From: Pseudomonadota bacterium
Lineage (GTDB): Bacteria > Pseudomonadota > Gammaproteobacteria > Burkholderiales > SG8-39
Length of the DNA: 64,000 nucleotides
NCBI GenBank assembly: GCA_947455195.1
Contig: CANGMI010000008.1
Location: forward strand, 186,001-250,000
Direction: 5' to 3'
The notes below the pieces were generated by a model. The model had not been told where the DNA came from and made no database searches. It saw nothing but the letters and a program-made list of their open reading frames with translations. The first letter of the stretch is position 1, and every line of letters begins with the position of its first letter. The position numbers and the translations under genes were made by a program. Below are positions 54,193 through 62,741 of this stretch, piece after piece.

Positions 54193-55164
54193 TCAGTCGA
54201 CTCGGGCGCCCGAGGATTTGACCACGGCGCCCCAGCGCTCGGTCTCCTCGCGCATGAAAGCGGCAAACTGCTCGGGCGAACCCGGAATCGGATCGAAGCC
54301 CACATCGGTCAGGCGCTTCACCACGTCGGGCAGCGCGAGTACAGCCGTGATGTCGGCGTTCAACTTGCGCACACTCGCCTCAGGCACGCCCGCACGCGTG
54401 ACGATACCGAACCAGGGCGACATCGTCAGACGCGGGAAGCCGGTCTCGGCCGTCGTAGGCACATCGGGAGCCACCGCGAGACGCCGGGGTGTCGCTACCG
54501 CCAGCATCTTCACCTTGCCCGCACGAGCCTGCGGCAGTGCCGCTCCGATGACCTCGAAGAAAAGATCGACCTGGCCACCCATGAGGTCTTGCATGGCGGG
54601 CGCCCCGCCCTTGTAAGGCACATGATTGAGGTTGGCCCCCGATTGCATGCGGAGCATCTCGCCGGCCAGGTGCCCGCCCGAGCCGATACCTTGCGATGCG
54701 AAGTTCAACTTCGCACCGGCACCCGTGCCACGCGCCACGAGATCGGCCACCGAATTCACACTGCTTGCACCGGATACCAGTACCACCATCGGGGCGCTCA
54801 TCAAGAGGCTGATTGGCTGGAAATCGCGCACCGCATCGTAGGAGAGATCCGCGTATAGCGTGGCATTGACCGCCAGCGCCCCCATGTCGCCGATGAAGAG
54901 CGTATGGCCGTCGGCCACTGCCTGCTTCAGTTGCGCGGCCCCGATCTGTCCACCGCCGCCGGGCCGATTGTCGACCACGACGGACTGCCCCCAACTGTCC
55001 TGCAACTTCTGCGCGAGGATGCGACCGATCTGATCGGTAGGCCCGCCCGGCGGGAACGGCACGACAATGCGAACAGGCTTCGCGGGAAAGGTCTGCGCCA
55101 CGACCTGCGGGGTGGCCAGCACCACCGACACCGCAGCCAGGCAGGCAGCGAGCGTGCGTTTCAT
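54193..55164 (-). CDS. Bug/TctC-family periplasmic substrate-binding protein
   Basis: TTT-family receptor (323 aa). The ATG at 55164 has GAGGAG about nine bases upstream and opens a typical signal peptide (MKRTLAACL... ending VVAQ). Mature landmarks are TFPAKPVRIVVPFPPGGPTD, VVDNRPGGGGQIGAAQL, VPYKGGAPAMQDLMGG and APDVPTTAETG. First gene of the operon with the amidase and PuuE-like genes, so its ligand may be their substrate. Confidence 0.93.
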   Translation of the reverse strand: MKRTLAACLAAVSVVLATPQVVAQTFPAKPVRIVVPFPPGGPTDQIGRILAQKLQDSWGQSVVVDNRPGGGGQIGAAQLKQAVADGHTLFIGDMGALAVNATLYADLSYDAVRDFQPISLLMSAPMVVLVSGASSVNSVADLVARGTGAGAKLNFASQGIGSGGHLAGEMLRMQSGANLNHVPYKGGAPAMQDLMGGQVDLFFEVIGAALPQARAGKVKMLAVATPRRLAVAPDVPTTAETGFPRLTMSPWFGIVTRAGVPEASVRKLNADITAVLALPDVVKRLTDVGFDPIPGSPEQFAAFMREETERWGAVVKSSGARVD

Positions 55165-55270
55165 CGAATGACTCCTCAGTGTCTTCGCCGGAAGGGTTCC
55201 CCGGCGATCAGTGCTCCATGTCCGTCCGGGATACGCTGCCTCGGCCGGGTCGTTGATCAGTCGGGGTCGA

Positions 55271-56074
55271 TCAGTCATGGCGTGTCAGGAATTCGCGGAT
55301 ATGGGCGTTGAAGGCATCCTGGTACACCAGATAGAAAAAGTGTCCGCCGTCGTCCCACACCTTCAGTTCGGCCCCCGGAATGACCTGCGCCATCTGTTCC
55401 GAGAAGTAGACCGGACAGACCACATCGTTGCGAGAAGCAACGATCGCCACCGGCGTGCGGATATCGGGCAAGCGCGCGCGCTCATCGAAGGCGAGCAACG
55501 CATCAATACGCTCGGCATCGACTGCTGGCGGGCTCGCGCGGTCCATGAGCCCACGCTCGCGCTCGAGCAGTTCATCGAAATGCTCGGCAACCCAGCGCGG
55601 ATCGTTCAGGGTCGTGGATGTCACGTGCATCAGCACCTCGGTACCCACGGTGAGCAGCAACTGCTTGCGGGTCTCGAACTGGCGCCTGAAGAACGGATCG
55701 GGCCAGGTCCAGGAGCAGCAGATGGCTGCGCTTTGCACCCGCTCGGGGTAATCAAGGCACAGTACCTGCGCAATCGCCCCGCCGGTCGAAGTTCCAACCA
55801 TGTGCGCACGAGCGATGCCCTCGGCATCCATGATGGCGATCACGTCGCTGGCCATGGCAGCCACGCTGTAGACACCGAGGGGCTTCGCGCTGGCGCCAGT
55901 GCCTCGGTGGTCGTGAATCACAACCGGACGCTCCTTCGAGAACGGAATCGCCTGCTTGAGGCAGGACTGGCGCATGCCGTTGAGCCCTGCGATGAAGAAG
56001 ACGGGCACGCCCGGCTTGTCGGCCCCGAGCACCTCGTAGGCGATCTCGACGCCGCCTGAATTCACTACAGCCAT
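55271..56074 (-). CDS. Alpha/beta hydrolase (enol-lactonase/epoxide-hydrolase-like)
   Basis: Serine hydrolase of 267 aa. The nucleophile elbow is VGTSTGG (Ser96), an acid follows in VASRNDVVCP, and the catalytic His is His245 in DGGHFFY. IHDHRGTGAS forms the conserved HG-type strand turn. The family includes 3-oxoadipate enol-lactonases and C-C bond hydrolases. The ATG at 56074 is fixed by AAAGGAGG four bases upstream; the open frame continues far upstream only as an antisense shadow of the next gene. Divergent from a Bug gene. Confidence 0.9.
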   Translation of the reverse strand: MAVVNSGGVEIAYEVLGADKPGVPVFFIAGLNGMRQSCLKQAIPFSKERPVVIHDHRGTGASAKPLGVYSVAAMASDVIAIMDAEGIARAHMVGTSTGGAIAQVLCLDYPERVQSAAICCSWTWPDPFFRRQFETRKQLLLTVGTEVLMHVTSTTLNDPRWVAEHFDELLERERGLMDRASPPAVDAERIDALLAFDERARLPDIRTPVAIVASRNDVVCPVYFSEQMAQVIPGAELKVWDDGGHFFYLVYQDAFNAHIREFLTRHD

Positions 56075-56146
56075 GCTGCCTCCTTTGGGTACCATCCCTC
56101 GTGTGCGTTCGTATCCTAACCAAAAACAGCACAGCCGGAGACCTCG

Positions 56147-57169
56147 ATGAAGACAAGCCGCCGCCGCACGACGATTGCACGCAAGACCACGCATCCGTGC
56201 ATGAGACATGCGATGCGCATCCTCTCGGGTCTGGTGCTCATCGTGGCAGGCACCAGTGCACTCGCGCAAGGGTGGCCGACTCGCCCCGTCCGGCTGGTGG
56301 TGCCCTTCGGACCCGGCGCACCCGACTCCGTAGCCCGCATCGTGGCGCAGCCCCTGGGCGCGCAGACCGGACAGACCTTCATCATCGACAACCGGGCTGG
56401 CGCAAACGGCATCATCGGCGCCGAAATGGTGGCGCGCGCAGCGCCCGATGGTTACACCCTGCTGCTCACCTCGGTGTCCTTCTCGGTCAACCCGGGCATG
56501 GAAAAGCGTCTGCCCTTCGACCCGCTGCGGGACTTCATCGCGGTAAGCAACGTCGCTGACCAGGAAGCCATGTTCGTCATCGTCAATCCGGCGCTGCCGA
56601 TCCACTCGATCCGCGAACTGGTGGCCTGGTCGAAACAGCCCGATGTGCGCCTGTCGTTTGCCTCGATCGGCATCGGCAACACGACCCATCTGGCTGCAGA
56701 ACTGTTCAACCTGCGCGCCGGCATCAAGGCAACGCACGTCCCCTACAAGGGTGGCGCGCAGGCCGTTGCCGCCGTCATGGCTGGCGAAGTGCAGATGATG
56801 GTCGTGCCACCCACGCAGTCGATCGAGCAGATCAGGGCCGGACGAGTCCGGCCACTGGCCTATACCTATCGCACCCGGTCGGCGCTGGTGCCCGACGTGC
56901 CGACCACAGCTGAGTCCGGCGTCGCTGGAGCCGAGTTCGACGGGGGCTGGTTCGGTCTGTTTGCCCCGGCGCTCACGCCCCCGGCCATCATCGAGCGTCT
57001 GCATGCCGAACTGCGCACCGCCCTCGCCAATCCGCAGTCGCAGTCGCGCCTGTCTGCACTCGGACTGCGCGGCATCGGCAGTAGTCCGGAAGAGTTCAGG
57101 CGTCAGGTGGAATCGGAGATGCGACAGTTCGCCCAGATCATCCAGAGCGCGGGCATCAAGTCGGAGTGA
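56147..57169 (+). CDS. Bug/TctC-family periplasmic substrate-binding protein
   Basis: TTT-family receptor (340 aa). The start at 56147 has GGAG eight bases upstream; internal ATGs at 56201 and 56213 would shorten the long basic n-region before the hydrophobic MRILSGLVLIVAG and the ALAQ cleavage site. Mature landmarks are GWPTRPVRLVVPFGPGAPD, FIIDNRAGANGIIGAEMV, VPYKGGAQAVAAVMAG and VPDVPTTAESG. Paired divergently with the alpha/beta hydrolase. It overlaps the amidohydrolase gene convergently by 14 bases. Confidence 0.93.
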   Translation: MKTSRRRTTIARKTTHPCMRHAMRILSGLVLIVAGTSALAQGWPTRPVRLVVPFGPGAPDSVARIVAQPLGAQTGQTFIIDNRAGANGIIGAEMVARAAPDGYTLLLTSVSFSVNPGMEKRLPFDPLRDFIAVSNVADQEAMFVIVNPALPIHSIRELVAWSKQPDVRLSFASIGIGNTTHLAAELFNLRAGIKATHVPYKGGAQAVAAVMAGEVQMMVVPPTQSIEQIRAGRVRPLAYTYRTRSALVPDVPTTAESGVAGAEFDGGWFGLFAPALTPPAIIERLHAELRTALANPQSQSRLSALGLRGIGSSPEEFRRQVESEMRQFAQIIQSAGIKSE

Positions 57170-58079
57170 GCGTATCCGGATGGATGCGATACACCCGCAG
57201 AGCGGTGTCGTGCAGCACGGCTCGCTGGTCAGCCTCTGGCAGACCCGCTACCGCAGCTCGATGAGCCGCCAGCAGGTCGGGGTAGCGCGTCCACAACTTC
57301 TCGATCGGGAAATTGCTGCCGAACAGGCAGCGCCGGGCACCAAAGAGTGCCAGCGTCTCGCGCACGATGAATGCGATGTGCGCCGCATCGTTCCGGTGAA
57401 TGAAAGTGCCGAAGGCCGACAGCTTGACCACCACGTTGGGCTGGTCGGCGAGTTGGCGCAACCCCGCCTGCCATGCCGCGATGCCGGAGGCCGAGAGATC
57501 CTCGAGCATGCCCGCGTGCTGCAGCACGAAGGTCACCTCGGGATTGTCTCGCGCCAGTCGGGCGGCACCAGCCATCTGGCTGGCAAACACCTGCAGGTCG
57601 AAACTCAGGCCATGGGCAGCAAGCACCCGCACGTTGCGCCGCAGGCGCGCATCGTCAGCCAGATCGGGCGAGGCGGCAAACCGATACAACTCGTTCTGAT
57701 GCCAGTGCATCTGCATGCGAACGCCCCGAAAACGGCCGCTTCGCGACTGCTCTCGCACAAGAGGCTCGATATTTTCCGAGAGCATGTCAGCGTAGCCCAC
57801 GATCGCATGCGGCCAGCCGGTTTCGTCGGCAACCGACTGAACCCAGCGCACTTCATCGAGGGCGCCCGCGGCGGGCCAGTTCGCCTGCACGTAGACCGAA
57901 CCCACGACGCCGCAGCCTGCAAGATCGTCGAGAAATTCGCGCATCGGATAGTCGCGACGCAGCGGCTCGTAAGGCCCGAAGATGCGGGGCTGCATCGGCC
58001 CCTGCAGCCAGGCCAGATCGGCTTGCCGCCAGACATGGTGATGGGCGTCAATGACAGGCAGCATGGTGCGATCCTTCAT
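57156..58079 (-). CDS. Amidohydrolase_2-family (COG3618) metal-dependent hydrolase
   Basis: TIM-barrel hydrolase of 307 aa, of the group that holds lactonases and L-fucono-/rhamnono-lactone or 4-sulfomuconolactone hydrolases. The HxH motif is His13/His15 in DAHHHVW. GVRMQMHW and QHAG carry further His residues. The C-terminal metal motif is FGSNFPIEKL, with Asn where many amidohydrolases have Asp, as is usual in this subgroup. It overlaps livF by four bases, so it belongs to the ABC operon and likely acts on the imported compound. Confidence 0.87.
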   Translation of the reverse strand: MKDRTMLPVIDAHHHVWRQADLAWLQGPMQPRIFGPYEPLRRDYPMREFLDDLAGCGVVGSVYVQANWPAAGALDEVRWVQSVADETGWPHAIVGYADMLSENIEPLVREQSRSGRFRGVRMQMHWHQNELYRFAASPDLADDARLRRNVRVLAAHGLSFDLQVFASQMAGAARLARDNPEVTFVLQHAGMLEDLSASGIAAWQAGLRQLADQPNVVVKLSAFGTFIHRNDAAHIAFIVRETLALFGARRCLFGSNFPIEKLWTRYPDLLAAHRAAVAGLPEADQRAVLHDTALRVYRIHPDTLTPT

Positions 58080-58780
58080 GCGCTGAGAAAGGTCTCGAGC
58101 ACCTCGGGGTTCGCCATGAGCGCGTCCGGGGTGTCATGGAATCGGATGCTGCCTGCCGCCATGATGTAGATGCGGTCGGCGACCGCACCGGTCAACTTCG
58201 AATTCTGTTCGATGAGGAGCACCGTCAACCCGGTCTTTCGCATGGCGCGCAGCGCCTCGCCGATCTGCTCGATGATGATCGGTGCGAGTCCGAGCGAGGG
58301 CTCGTCGAAGATGCACAACCGCGGGTCGGTCATGAGGCCCACAGCGACGGCCAGCATCTGCTGCTGCCCACCCGAGAGCGTGCCCGCCAGTTGGCGCCGC
58401 CGCTCGCGCAGAAGCGGAAAGAGTTCGAACCCGCGCTCCATGGCAGCGCGGGTTCCGGCCCGGCTGCCCAGGGTGTACCCACCCATGAGCAGATTTTCCT
58501 CGACCGACATCTGCGGAAACAATCCGCGCCCCTCAGGCACGAGCGAGATGCCGCGGCCGATGCGGGCATGGACCGGGGTGTCACCCAAAGCCTCACCCAT
58601 GAAGCGGATTGCACCACCGGCCGGCCGCTCGAGTCCGGCAATGGCCCGGGCGAGCGAACTCTTGCCGGCACCGTTGGGACCGATCAGTCCGACGATTTCG
58701 CCCGGCCGCACCTCGAGGCTGACCTCGTCAAGGGCCAGAAAAGGGCCGTAGCGGATGCTCAGTCGATCGATTTCAAGCAT
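58076..58780 (-). CDS. livF: HAAT-type ABC transporter ATP-binding protein LivF-like
   Basis: ATPase of a branched-chain-amino-acid-type importer (234 aa). Walker A GPNGAGKSS is at 34-42, the signature is TLSGGQQQMLAVA, and Walker B is LCIFDEPSLGLAP. The ATG at 58780 overlaps the livG stop by eight bases. Members also import amides, urea and aromatic acids, so the ligand need not be an amino acid; the linked amidohydrolase suggests otherwise. Confidence 0.92.
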   Translation of the reverse strand: MLEIDRLSIRYGPFLALDEVSLEVRPGEIVGLIGPNGAGKSSLARAIAGLERPAGGAIRFMGEALGDTPVHARIGRGISLVPEGRGLFPQMSVEENLLMGGYTLGSRAGTRAAMERGFELFPLLRERRRQLAGTLSGGQQQMLAVAVGLMTDPRLCIFDEPSLGLAPIIIEQIGEALRAMRKTGLTVLLIEQNSKLTGAVADRIYIMAAGSIRFHDTPDALMANPEVLETFLSA

Positions 58781-59486
58781 GGGTGGTTCCCAGATACTGC
58801 TCGACCACGCGCCGGTCGCGCAGGATGTCGGCAGGCGGGCCGTCAGCGATCTTTTCACCCGCCATCAGCACGACCACGCGATCGGCCAGTTCGCGAATGA
58901 CCCGCATCGTGTGCTCGATCACGAAGATCGAACAGCGCGCTTTCAGTTCATGCAGAAGCGCAATCATCTCGCGCACTTCGGTCACCGCGAGACCTCCCAC
59001 GGGCTCATCGAGCATGATCAACTGAGGGCGCTGCAGCAGGCGCATCAACAGCTCGAGTCGGCGCTGCTCGAAGAGCGTGAGACTGCCCGCCAGACTGGCC
59101 AGACGATGGTCGAGGCGCAACCAGTGCACCAGTTCGTTGCGTTCGGCCGATTCGGGCGCCCCCGGCAAACCCAGGAGCATCGCCGCCTCGATGTTCTTGC
59201 CAACCGACAATCCACCGAAGACCCTGACCGCCTGATAGGTTCGCGTGAGGCCGAGCGCAGCCAGACGGTGGGGCGCCGTACCCGCAATGCTGCCCTCGTT
59301 GAACAGCAATTGACCACTGTCGGGCACCAGATGCCCGGTGACGATGTTGACGAAGGTGGTCTTGCCCGATCCGTTCGGACCGATCATGCCCAGGGTTTCC
59401 CCGGACGTCATCTGCACATCGACATTGCGCAACGCAGCGACACCACCAAAGTGCTTGCTGATACCCTTCACTTCGAGAAGACTCAT
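58773..59486 (-). CDS. livG: HAAT-type ABC transporter ATP-binding protein LivG-like, degenerate signature
   Basis: Second ATPase of the importer (237 aa). Walker A GPNGSGKTT is at 36-44 and Walker B is LIMLDEPVGGLAV. The ABC signature, normally LSYGQQR, reads LTLFEQRRLELL, so one of the two composite ATP sites probably differs in activity. The D-loop is also unusual (GGLAVTEV). It overlaps livM by four bases and livF by eight. Confidence 0.9.
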   Translation of the reverse strand: MSLLEVKGISKHFGGVAALRNVDVQMTSGETLGMIGPNGSGKTTFVNIVTGHLVPDSGQLLFNEGSIAGTAPHRLAALGLTRTYQAVRVFGGLSVGKNIEAAMLLGLPGAPESAERNELVHWLRLDHRLASLAGSLTLFEQRRLELLMRLLQRPQLIMLDEPVGGLAVTEVREMIALLHELKARCSIFVIEHTMRVIRELADRVVVLMAGEKIADGPPADILRDRRVVEQYLGTTHA

Positions 59487-60517
59487 CGGGCGACTCCCGC
59501 ATCAACGGTGCCGGGCATGGCCGCCACCGCAGGAGTGGCCGTGGCGCCGGCCGGGTCGCCGGCAGCCTGAGCACGCAACGCAACTGCGGTACGCAGCGCC
59601 CGGCGGCGCATGATCTCGCCGTAGATGCCCGCTGGCATCACCAGCGTCACGACGATGATGAGTACGCCCGACAGCACGTCCTTGAACGCCTGGAGTTCCT
59701 GCAGCAGATAGGGGATAGGGGCCAGGATCACGGTACCGATGATCGGTCCGATGATGGTTCCCCGCCCGCCAAATGCCACGCAGAGCCAGATGCCGAGCGA
59801 GGTGAGCACGTCGAAGGATCGAGGCGATACGAAGCCCACGTAACTCGCGTAGAAACAGCCGCCCACGGCGGCGTAGATCGACACGATGGCAAAGGCGATG
59901 ATGCGGTTGCGCACGACATCGATGCCCATCACCTCGGCCAGCACATCATCTTCCCGAATCGCGATGAAACGCTGCCCGAGTCGGGTCTGCACGATCCAGG
60001 CCGAGAGCAGGACACCAAGGGTGGCGACGAGGGCGAGCGTTGCGTCGAACCACACCCCCGCGAGCGGCACGCCACCCCAGCCGTCAGGCGGCGCGATCTG
60101 GTTCAGACCGGTGTCACCATTGGTGAAGCGCGGAAAGAACGTGAAGGCGAGCGTGAGGACCGTCTGGATCACCAGCGAGCACAGCGTGAAGTAGAAACCC
60201 TTCAGGCGCAACGAGGGCAATCCGAGCAGCACCCCGACCAATGCCGCTCCAACCGCAGCCACGGGTGTCGCGAGCCAGAACGACCAGCCTGCCTCGCGCG
60301 TGAGCGCCACCATGGCGTAGGCGGCAATACCGGCAATGCCCGCGAACATCAGCGGCATCAAACCGACAAAGCCATAGAGCAGATTCATCCCGCTCGCCCA
60401 GAGCAGGTTGATCATCACGATACCGAACACGAAGGCGAGAAACCGATTGCCCTCGAGAACGAACGGCGCAGCCAGTGCGGCAAGGGCGAGCGCGAACGCC
60501 AGGCGCCGACCGTTCAT
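59483..60517 (-). CDS. livM: HAAT-type ABC transporter permease LivM-like
   Basis: Inner-membrane permease (344 aa, about 9-10 helices). Family features include GLMPLMFAGIAGIAAYAMV near the N-terminus, RLGQRFIAIREDDVLAEVMGID (the EAA-like coupling helix) and GGRGTIIGPIIGT. The C-terminal tail beyond the last helix is Ala/Pro/Gly-rich. It overlaps livH by four bases and livG by four. Confidence 0.92.
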   Translation of the reverse strand: MNGRRLAFALALAALAAPFVLEGNRFLAFVFGIVMINLLWASGMNLLYGFVGLMPLMFAGIAGIAAYAMVALTREAGWSFWLATPVAAVGAALVGVLLGLPSLRLKGFYFTLCSLVIQTVLTLAFTFFPRFTNGDTGLNQIAPPDGWGGVPLAGVWFDATLALVATLGVLLSAWIVQTRLGQRFIAIREDDVLAEVMGIDVVRNRIIAFAIVSIYAAVGGCFYASYVGFVSPRSFDVLTSLGIWLCVAFGGRGTIIGPIIGTVILAPIPYLLQELQAFKDVLSGVLIIVVTLVMPAGIYGEIMRRRALRTAVALRAQAAGDPAGATATPAVAAMPGTVDAGVAR

Positions 60518-61392
60518 CGGGTGAAAAGGCCGCTGGGCCTGAACAGAAGCATGGCAAGCATCGCAATCAGATAGGAGAAGGTGGCTGCGGTCGGACTGGC
60601 AAAGATGCTGACGACCGCCTGCGTGAAGCCGAACACCATGCCGACGACCAGGGCCCCGAGAACCGATCCGGGGCCGCCGACGATCATGATCGCGAAGGCG
60701 GTCACCGACATCGTCCAGGCCACGGTGAGATCGAAACTGTAGGCCAGCGCAAAGAGCATGCCGCCCAGAAAGATGATCGAAGAGCCGAGCAGGAAGGACA
60801 GCCGGTAGATGGCCCGCACATTCACGCCGCGCAGCGCCGCCGCCTCGCGGTTCTGGAAAACAGCCCGCAGTGCGCGACCGTAAGGGTGGTAGCGCAGCGC
60901 TCCGAACAGCACGGCCAGCACCACCAGCGCAATCGCGAGCACGGTGATGCGATTGTTGGTCATCGGAAACGGTCCGATCATGGTGATGCCATCGACCAGG
61001 GGCGGCAAAGTGAACTGGTCACTCCACAGCCCCCAGCTCATGGCGAAGATGCCCGACATGATCTGGGTGAGACCCAGGGTCACCACGAAGTAGGCAACAT
61101 TGCGGTCAGGCACATCGTAGAGCCTTCGCACGAGCACCCACTCGATCAGAAGCGAGAGCGCGATGCCCAGCACAAGCACCCCGATGATGGCAGCGGCACT
61201 CGACCACCCCACCCCGACCAGGCTCCACGCCGCGAGCGCAGCCAGCAGGAAAAACTGTCCGTTGCTTGCGTTGGGGAGCCATACACAGCCATAGACGATC
61301 GTCACACCGGCCGCCACCAGGGCGAAGATGGCCCCCAGGATCAGGCCGGTGCTGAGCGTCGAGGCAAGGACCAGCAGTGTTGCATCACTCAA
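60514..61392 (-). CDS. livH: HAAT-type ABC transporter permease LivH-like
   Basis: Inner-membrane permease (292 aa, about 8 helices). Conserved segments include GLILGAIFALVAAGVTIVYG, the coupling helix YGRALRAVFQNREAAALRGVN and GGPGSVLGALVVGMVFG. It follows the binding-protein gene by 15 bases and overlaps livM by four. Confidence 0.92.
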   Translation of the reverse strand: MSDATLLVLASTLSTGLILGAIFALVAAGVTIVYGCVWLPNASNGQFFLLAALAAWSLVGVGWSSAAAIIGVLVLGIALSLLIEWVLVRRLYDVPDRNVAYFVVTLGLTQIMSGIFAMSWGLWSDQFTLPPLVDGITMIGPFPMTNNRITVLAIALVVLAVLFGALRYHPYGRALRAVFQNREAAALRGVNVRAIYRLSFLLGSSIIFLGGMLFALAYSFDLTVAWTMSVTAFAIMIVGGPGSVLGALVVGMVFGFTQAVVSIFASPTAATFSYLIAMLAMLLFRPSGLFTR

Positions 61393-61407
61393 TCTGACCG
61401 CTCCGCG

Positions 61408-62652
61408 CTACTTCACGAGCTCGTACACCGGGATGTCGTCAGCATCCCACTCGGCGTAGTGAATCTGCTTCGACTTGTAGGTGCGCTTGCCATCCACCGA
61501 CACGATCTGCATGAAATAGATGTACTCCTTGCGCGCGCCATTCTTGTCGAAGACGATCGGAATGCCGCTGGTGATCTCGCGCGTCTTCAGGCGGGTGAAG
61601 GCATCACGCAGTTTCTCCCGATCGGCACTACCCGCCAGTTGCAGGGCCTCGCGGAAGATGTAGGGCGTGTTGTAGCAGTAGTTCTCGACATAGGACGGGG
61701 GCCGGTTGTTGGCCGCGTCGAAGCGGGCGATGAAATCCTTGCCCTCGCGGGTCAGACCGTCAAGGCCATGGTCGAAGAATGTGCCGTAAATCGATCCTGC
61801 ACTGCGCTGCCCCCAGCCGAAGATCATCGTCGTCATGGCAAACGGGTGAATCATCTGCTCGGGCTTCACGCCCAGATCGAGCAACTGGTTGTTCAGCACG
61901 TTGTCGAAGGCGCCTGCCCCCATCAGGATGACGTAGTCGGGGTTGGCAGCCCGCACCTGGGCAGCCTGCACGGTGGCGTCACTCGAGCCTTGCGGAAAGA
62001 GGATGTCGGCCACGATGTTGAGCTTGGACCGCGGCGCCTGGTACTTGAAGCCGGCAACCACCGCGCGCATCAGTGCTGCATCGGAATACATCATGGCGAT
62101 GCGTGCACCGGGCTTGCGCTCCTCGATGAACCGCGCGAGCGAGTAACCCCAGCCAGCCGCATCCGGCTCGATGCGGAACGTGTAGCGTGTGCCTGGCTTG
62201 GTGAGTTGCGGAAAGGCAGCAACCGGTACCAGGTAGGGCAGTTTCTGCTGTTCGGCATAGCCGTAGATCGCGAGGGCCGTGTCCGAGTTCGTGGGACCGC
62301 TCAGCGCGACCACCTTGTCGTTCACGTCAAGATTACGCGACGCGGCAACGGCCTGGGTGGGGCTGGTCTGATTGTCGACGATGACGAATTCAAGCGGCCG
62401 CCCGAGAACCCCGCCGGCCTTGTTGATTTCCTCGCTCGCCATCTTGAGCCCGGCAACGCAACTGTTGCCGAAGAAGGTCCAGGGCCCCGTGAGTTCGGTG
62501 TTGAACCCGATCTTGATGGGCGTGCCGGCCTGCGCCTGCGCCCCCGACGCGAAGAGCCCGGCACAGAGCCCGAGCGCCACGGCGGCCGTACCCGCATGCA
62601 GTACCGAGGCCCATGGCGCAGCGGCAGGATTCGTTTCGATGTCGTGTTGCAT
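61408..62652 (-). CDS. livK: HAAT-type ABC transporter substrate-binding protein LivK-like
   Basis: Periplasmic binding protein, type 1 fold (414 aa). A signal peptide (hydrophobic about 20-38, ending AQA) precedes GTPIKIGFNTELTGPWTFFG, the usual first strand, then VLGRPLEFVIVDNQTSPTQAV and SGPTNSDTALAIYG. AAGWGYSLARFIEERKPGARIAMM links the lobes. The ATG at 62652 has AAGGAG ten bases upstream. The ligand is unknown; an amide, lactone or aromatic acid would fit the coupled amidohydrolase. Confidence 0.9.
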   Translation of the reverse strand: MQHDIETNPAAAPWASVLHAGTAAVALGLCAGLFASGAQAQAGTPIKIGFNTELTGPWTFFGNSCVAGLKMASEEINKAGGVLGRPLEFVIVDNQTSPTQAVAASRNLDVNDKVVALSGPTNSDTALAIYGYAEQQKLPYLVPVAAFPQLTKPGTRYTFRIEPDAAGWGYSLARFIEERKPGARIAMMYSDAALMRAVVAGFKYQAPRSKLNIVADILFPQGSSDATVQAAQVRAANPDYVILMGAGAFDNVLNNQLLDLGVKPEQMIHPFAMTTMIFGWGQRSAGSIYGTFFDHGLDGLTREGKDFIARFDAANNRPPSYVENYCYNTPYIFREALQLAGSADREKLRDAFTRLKTREITSGIPIVFDKNGARKEYIYFMQIVSVDGKRTYKSKQIHYAEWDADDIPVYELVK

Positions 62653-62698
62653 GGTGTCTCAACTCCTTGTCGTTGTATTCAATCGAGCCCCGGCGTTC

Positions 62699-62737
62699 CC
62701 GACCCCTTCAGCGGGGTCGGCCTGCCTGGCCGCCAGG
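62699..62737. repeat. Two tandem hairpins between Bug and liv genes
   Basis: CCGACCCC/GGGGTCGG (62699-62706 with 62713-62720) is a perfect 8-bp stem with a 6-base loop. CCTGG/CCAGG (62725-62737) is a second, smaller hairpin. A third palindrome ggccgatcaatcggcc covers the Bug stop codon. There is no T-tract, so they may stabilise or process the mRNA, or partially terminate between receptor and ABC genes. Confidence 0.45.
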
Positions 62738-62741
62738 CCGA

